Shown in pieces: positions 23,501-23,840 of a DNA stretch of 23,840 nt. Both the position numbers and the translations under genes were made by a program. Origin of the DNA: JAIVGV01 sp035295985 (GTDB lineage Bacteria; Acidobacteriota; Blastocatellia; Pyrinomonadales; Pyrinomonadaceae); NCBI GenBank assembly GCA_035295985.1, contig DATHBT010000315.1, forward strand, positions 1 to 23,840, given 5' to 3'. The stretch's first letter is position 1, and the number at the start of each line of letters is the position of its first letter. Under the pieces are notes generated by a model, which made no database searches, had not been told where the DNA came from, and was given only the letters and a program-made list of their open reading frames with translations.

Positions 23501-23713
23501 GGACGAGACGACGAACTCACCCTCGGCGCTGCTCTCGGCCGAGCGCTCCTCGTTCGTCTCCTCGTTGGTGACTTTGACGGTCGCACCCTGAATGATCGCG
23601 CCATTCTGGTCGGTGACAGTCCCGCGGATCGCGCCGCGGTGCGTCTGCGCGAGGGCGGGGAACTGAGACAGCAGGACGAAGACGGAGACGAGTGCGGCAA
23701 GTCTGGGTTTCAC
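20534..23713 (-). CDS. TonB-dependent receptor-like outer membrane protein with N-terminal carboxypeptidase-regulatory domain (Oar type)
   Basis: 1059 aa. Signal peptide MKPRLAALVSVFVLLSQFPA plus LAQ. Residues about 27-110 form the Ig-like carboxypeptidase-regulatory domain ('GAIRGTVTDQNGAIIQGATV', 'GEFVVSSLPAGPYRVEI'). A plug-like domain spans about 130-255 ('LDGRNFLELALLAPGT', 'NNFLLDGVYN', 'NAGAQINVVLKSGTNDFHGT'). A large beta-barrel follows, with the typical periodic aromatic strands ('GGPIRRDKTFFFGDYEGTR', 'GLRYELNSPPVD', 'NWNVNVQQQLGRNRVLEVGY' in part, 'SYDLPFGRGRRYAG'), ending 'HLQFGVKLLF' with the C-terminal Phe expected for outer-membrane insertion. These expanded families in Acidobacteria are thought to import oligosaccharides or other large nutrients; no ligand can be assigned and no SusD partner is seen. 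Start GTG 23713 has AGGAG 8 bases upstream. No obvious TonB box after the signal peptide. Confidence 0.93.
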   Translation of the reverse strand: MKPRLAALVSVFVLLSQFPALAQTHRGAIRGTVTDQNGAIIQGATVKVTNEETNEERSAESSAEGEFVVSSLPAGPYRVEIAAPNFAARTQRLVLQVNRVARLDASLEVTTGGYRVDIDETAPLQKDTAAVGTVIEEKQIAQLPLDGRNFLELALLAPGTAPSAPGSAGSVRGDFSFSANGAREDSNNFLLDGVYNVDPKLNTFSVRPPVDAVREFEVLTNSYDASFGRNAGAQINVVLKSGTNDFHGTLYEFHRNQRFDARNFFAPADQPDPKYIRNQFGFSLGGPIRRDKTFFFGDYEGTRSREGITRVTNVPTLAERQGDFSNSLLGCPRNFLTGQPFPGCRIPAEFQHPVGRAIANLYPLPNRNVPFANFVSSPTARDRNDHFDARLDHNFTDSSQFVARYSFGDRDFFDPFTGPTFSLVPGFGNFVPRRSQNLLLGETHVFSPSLVNEARFAFNRVSQSVIQEGRGTSINQQVGLPELSQNPRDFGLSFITITGLSPLGDEFNNPQASTTNLFQFLDNVNYVRGAHLVKFGFDFRALQQNAFRDVQSRGFLTFTNQFLTGNALADLLLGFPFITGGARLDNPQRLRSESYNFYVNDSWRATPRLTVTAGLRYELNSPPVDADDRANLYDPDTRTLVQVGTAGMPRSGYETDKNNFAPRVGLAYTLTDEGTTVLRAGYGVYYDQSALAPGEGLYFNQPYFNLSLFFPLGPGQFITLSDPFPQNFPVQLPGSGLAFQRDLRTPYMQHWNVNVQQQLGRNRVLEVGYVGSKGTKLVTARDINQPAQATPAQPNLRPNPFFADINLIESRANSNYHSLQARLQQRLTQGLSLLASYTFSKSIDDASNFFTSAGDPNFPQNSYDVRQERGRSNFDVRHRLSVSYSYDLPFGRGRRYAGGDGFLSALLSGWQTNGVVTLQSGRPFTVALLSDIDQSNTGRSNLGFGANDRPNLVGDPNSGPRTPERWFNTAAFAFPAFGTFGNSGRNTVVGPDYRNVNASLVKNTRLTESVNLQLRAEAFNLFNRPNFDLPDNFLGSPTFGQIRSAQSPRHLQFGVKLLF

Positions 23714-23840
23714 GGACGACTCCTGATTCTGTAGCGGGTGATGTGTAAAACTGCCCCGAAGGTACTCTGGTTAAACGGAAAAGCGGGGCGGAAAGTTTTG
23801 AGGCCGCGGGCAAAAAATTAACGCGCGCGAAGTTTGTAGG

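Overview
The window is GC-rich (I estimate the mid-to-upper 60s percent, by eye). It most resembles an Acidobacteriota chromosome, perhaps Blastocatellia. This is inferred from four things: an Oar-type receptor with an N-terminal carboxypeptidase-regulatory domain, a secreted S9 peptidase, many secreted PQQ-like beta-propellers, and intergenic palindromes built from short tandem words. No rRNA, tRNA, CRISPR array, transposase or phage gene was seen.

Layout. 1-1190: a 5'-truncated RidA-family enzyme and a Uma2-type nuclease, both on +, ended by a very strong hairpin. 1206-10685: a run of eight co-directional genes on the minus strand. In transcription order they are a 739-aa propeller with a C-terminal jelly-roll-like domain, a SAM methyltransferase, a 498-aa propeller, a small antitoxin-like protein and PIN toxin, a 458-aa propeller, an iron-type alcohol dehydrogenase and a 376-aa propeller. 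10686-11006: divergent intergenic region. 11007-18713, all on +: a secreted ankyrin protein, a large nested inverted repeat, an S9 serine peptidase, two more secreted propellers (457 and 450 aa), then a membrane-anchored propeller (510 aa). 18847-23713, all on minus: a cysteine dioxygenase-like cupin, a hypothetical single-pass membrane protein, and a 1059-aa TonB-dependent receptor-like protein.

The main feature is the set of seven exported eight-bladed PQQ-like propellers in about 17.5 kb, arranged on both sides of a divergent axis. Most share an N-terminal tryptophan/FRG-type signature, the aligned position of their 'D..TG..W' repeats, and an unusual fifth and seventh blade. That points to local duplication of one ancestor rather than independent recruitment. 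I saw no cytochrome c domain, no vicinal cysteine pair and no pqq biosynthesis gene, so quinoprotein dehydrogenase activity is not supported. Scaffold, binding or unknown enzymatic roles in the cell envelope remain open. The other genes (alcohol dehydrogenase, methyltransferase, peptidase, ankyrin protein, thiol dioxygenase, outer-membrane receptor) do not form a pathway I recognise.

A second theme is the intergenic DNA. Several gaps hold nested inverted repeats whose arms are tandem words of 7-8 bases, with a different word in each gap (GGATTGC, TTAGCTG, GCGCGAAG, and a CACAGAGG-like word). They look like a family of structures with a common architecture and unrelated sequence.
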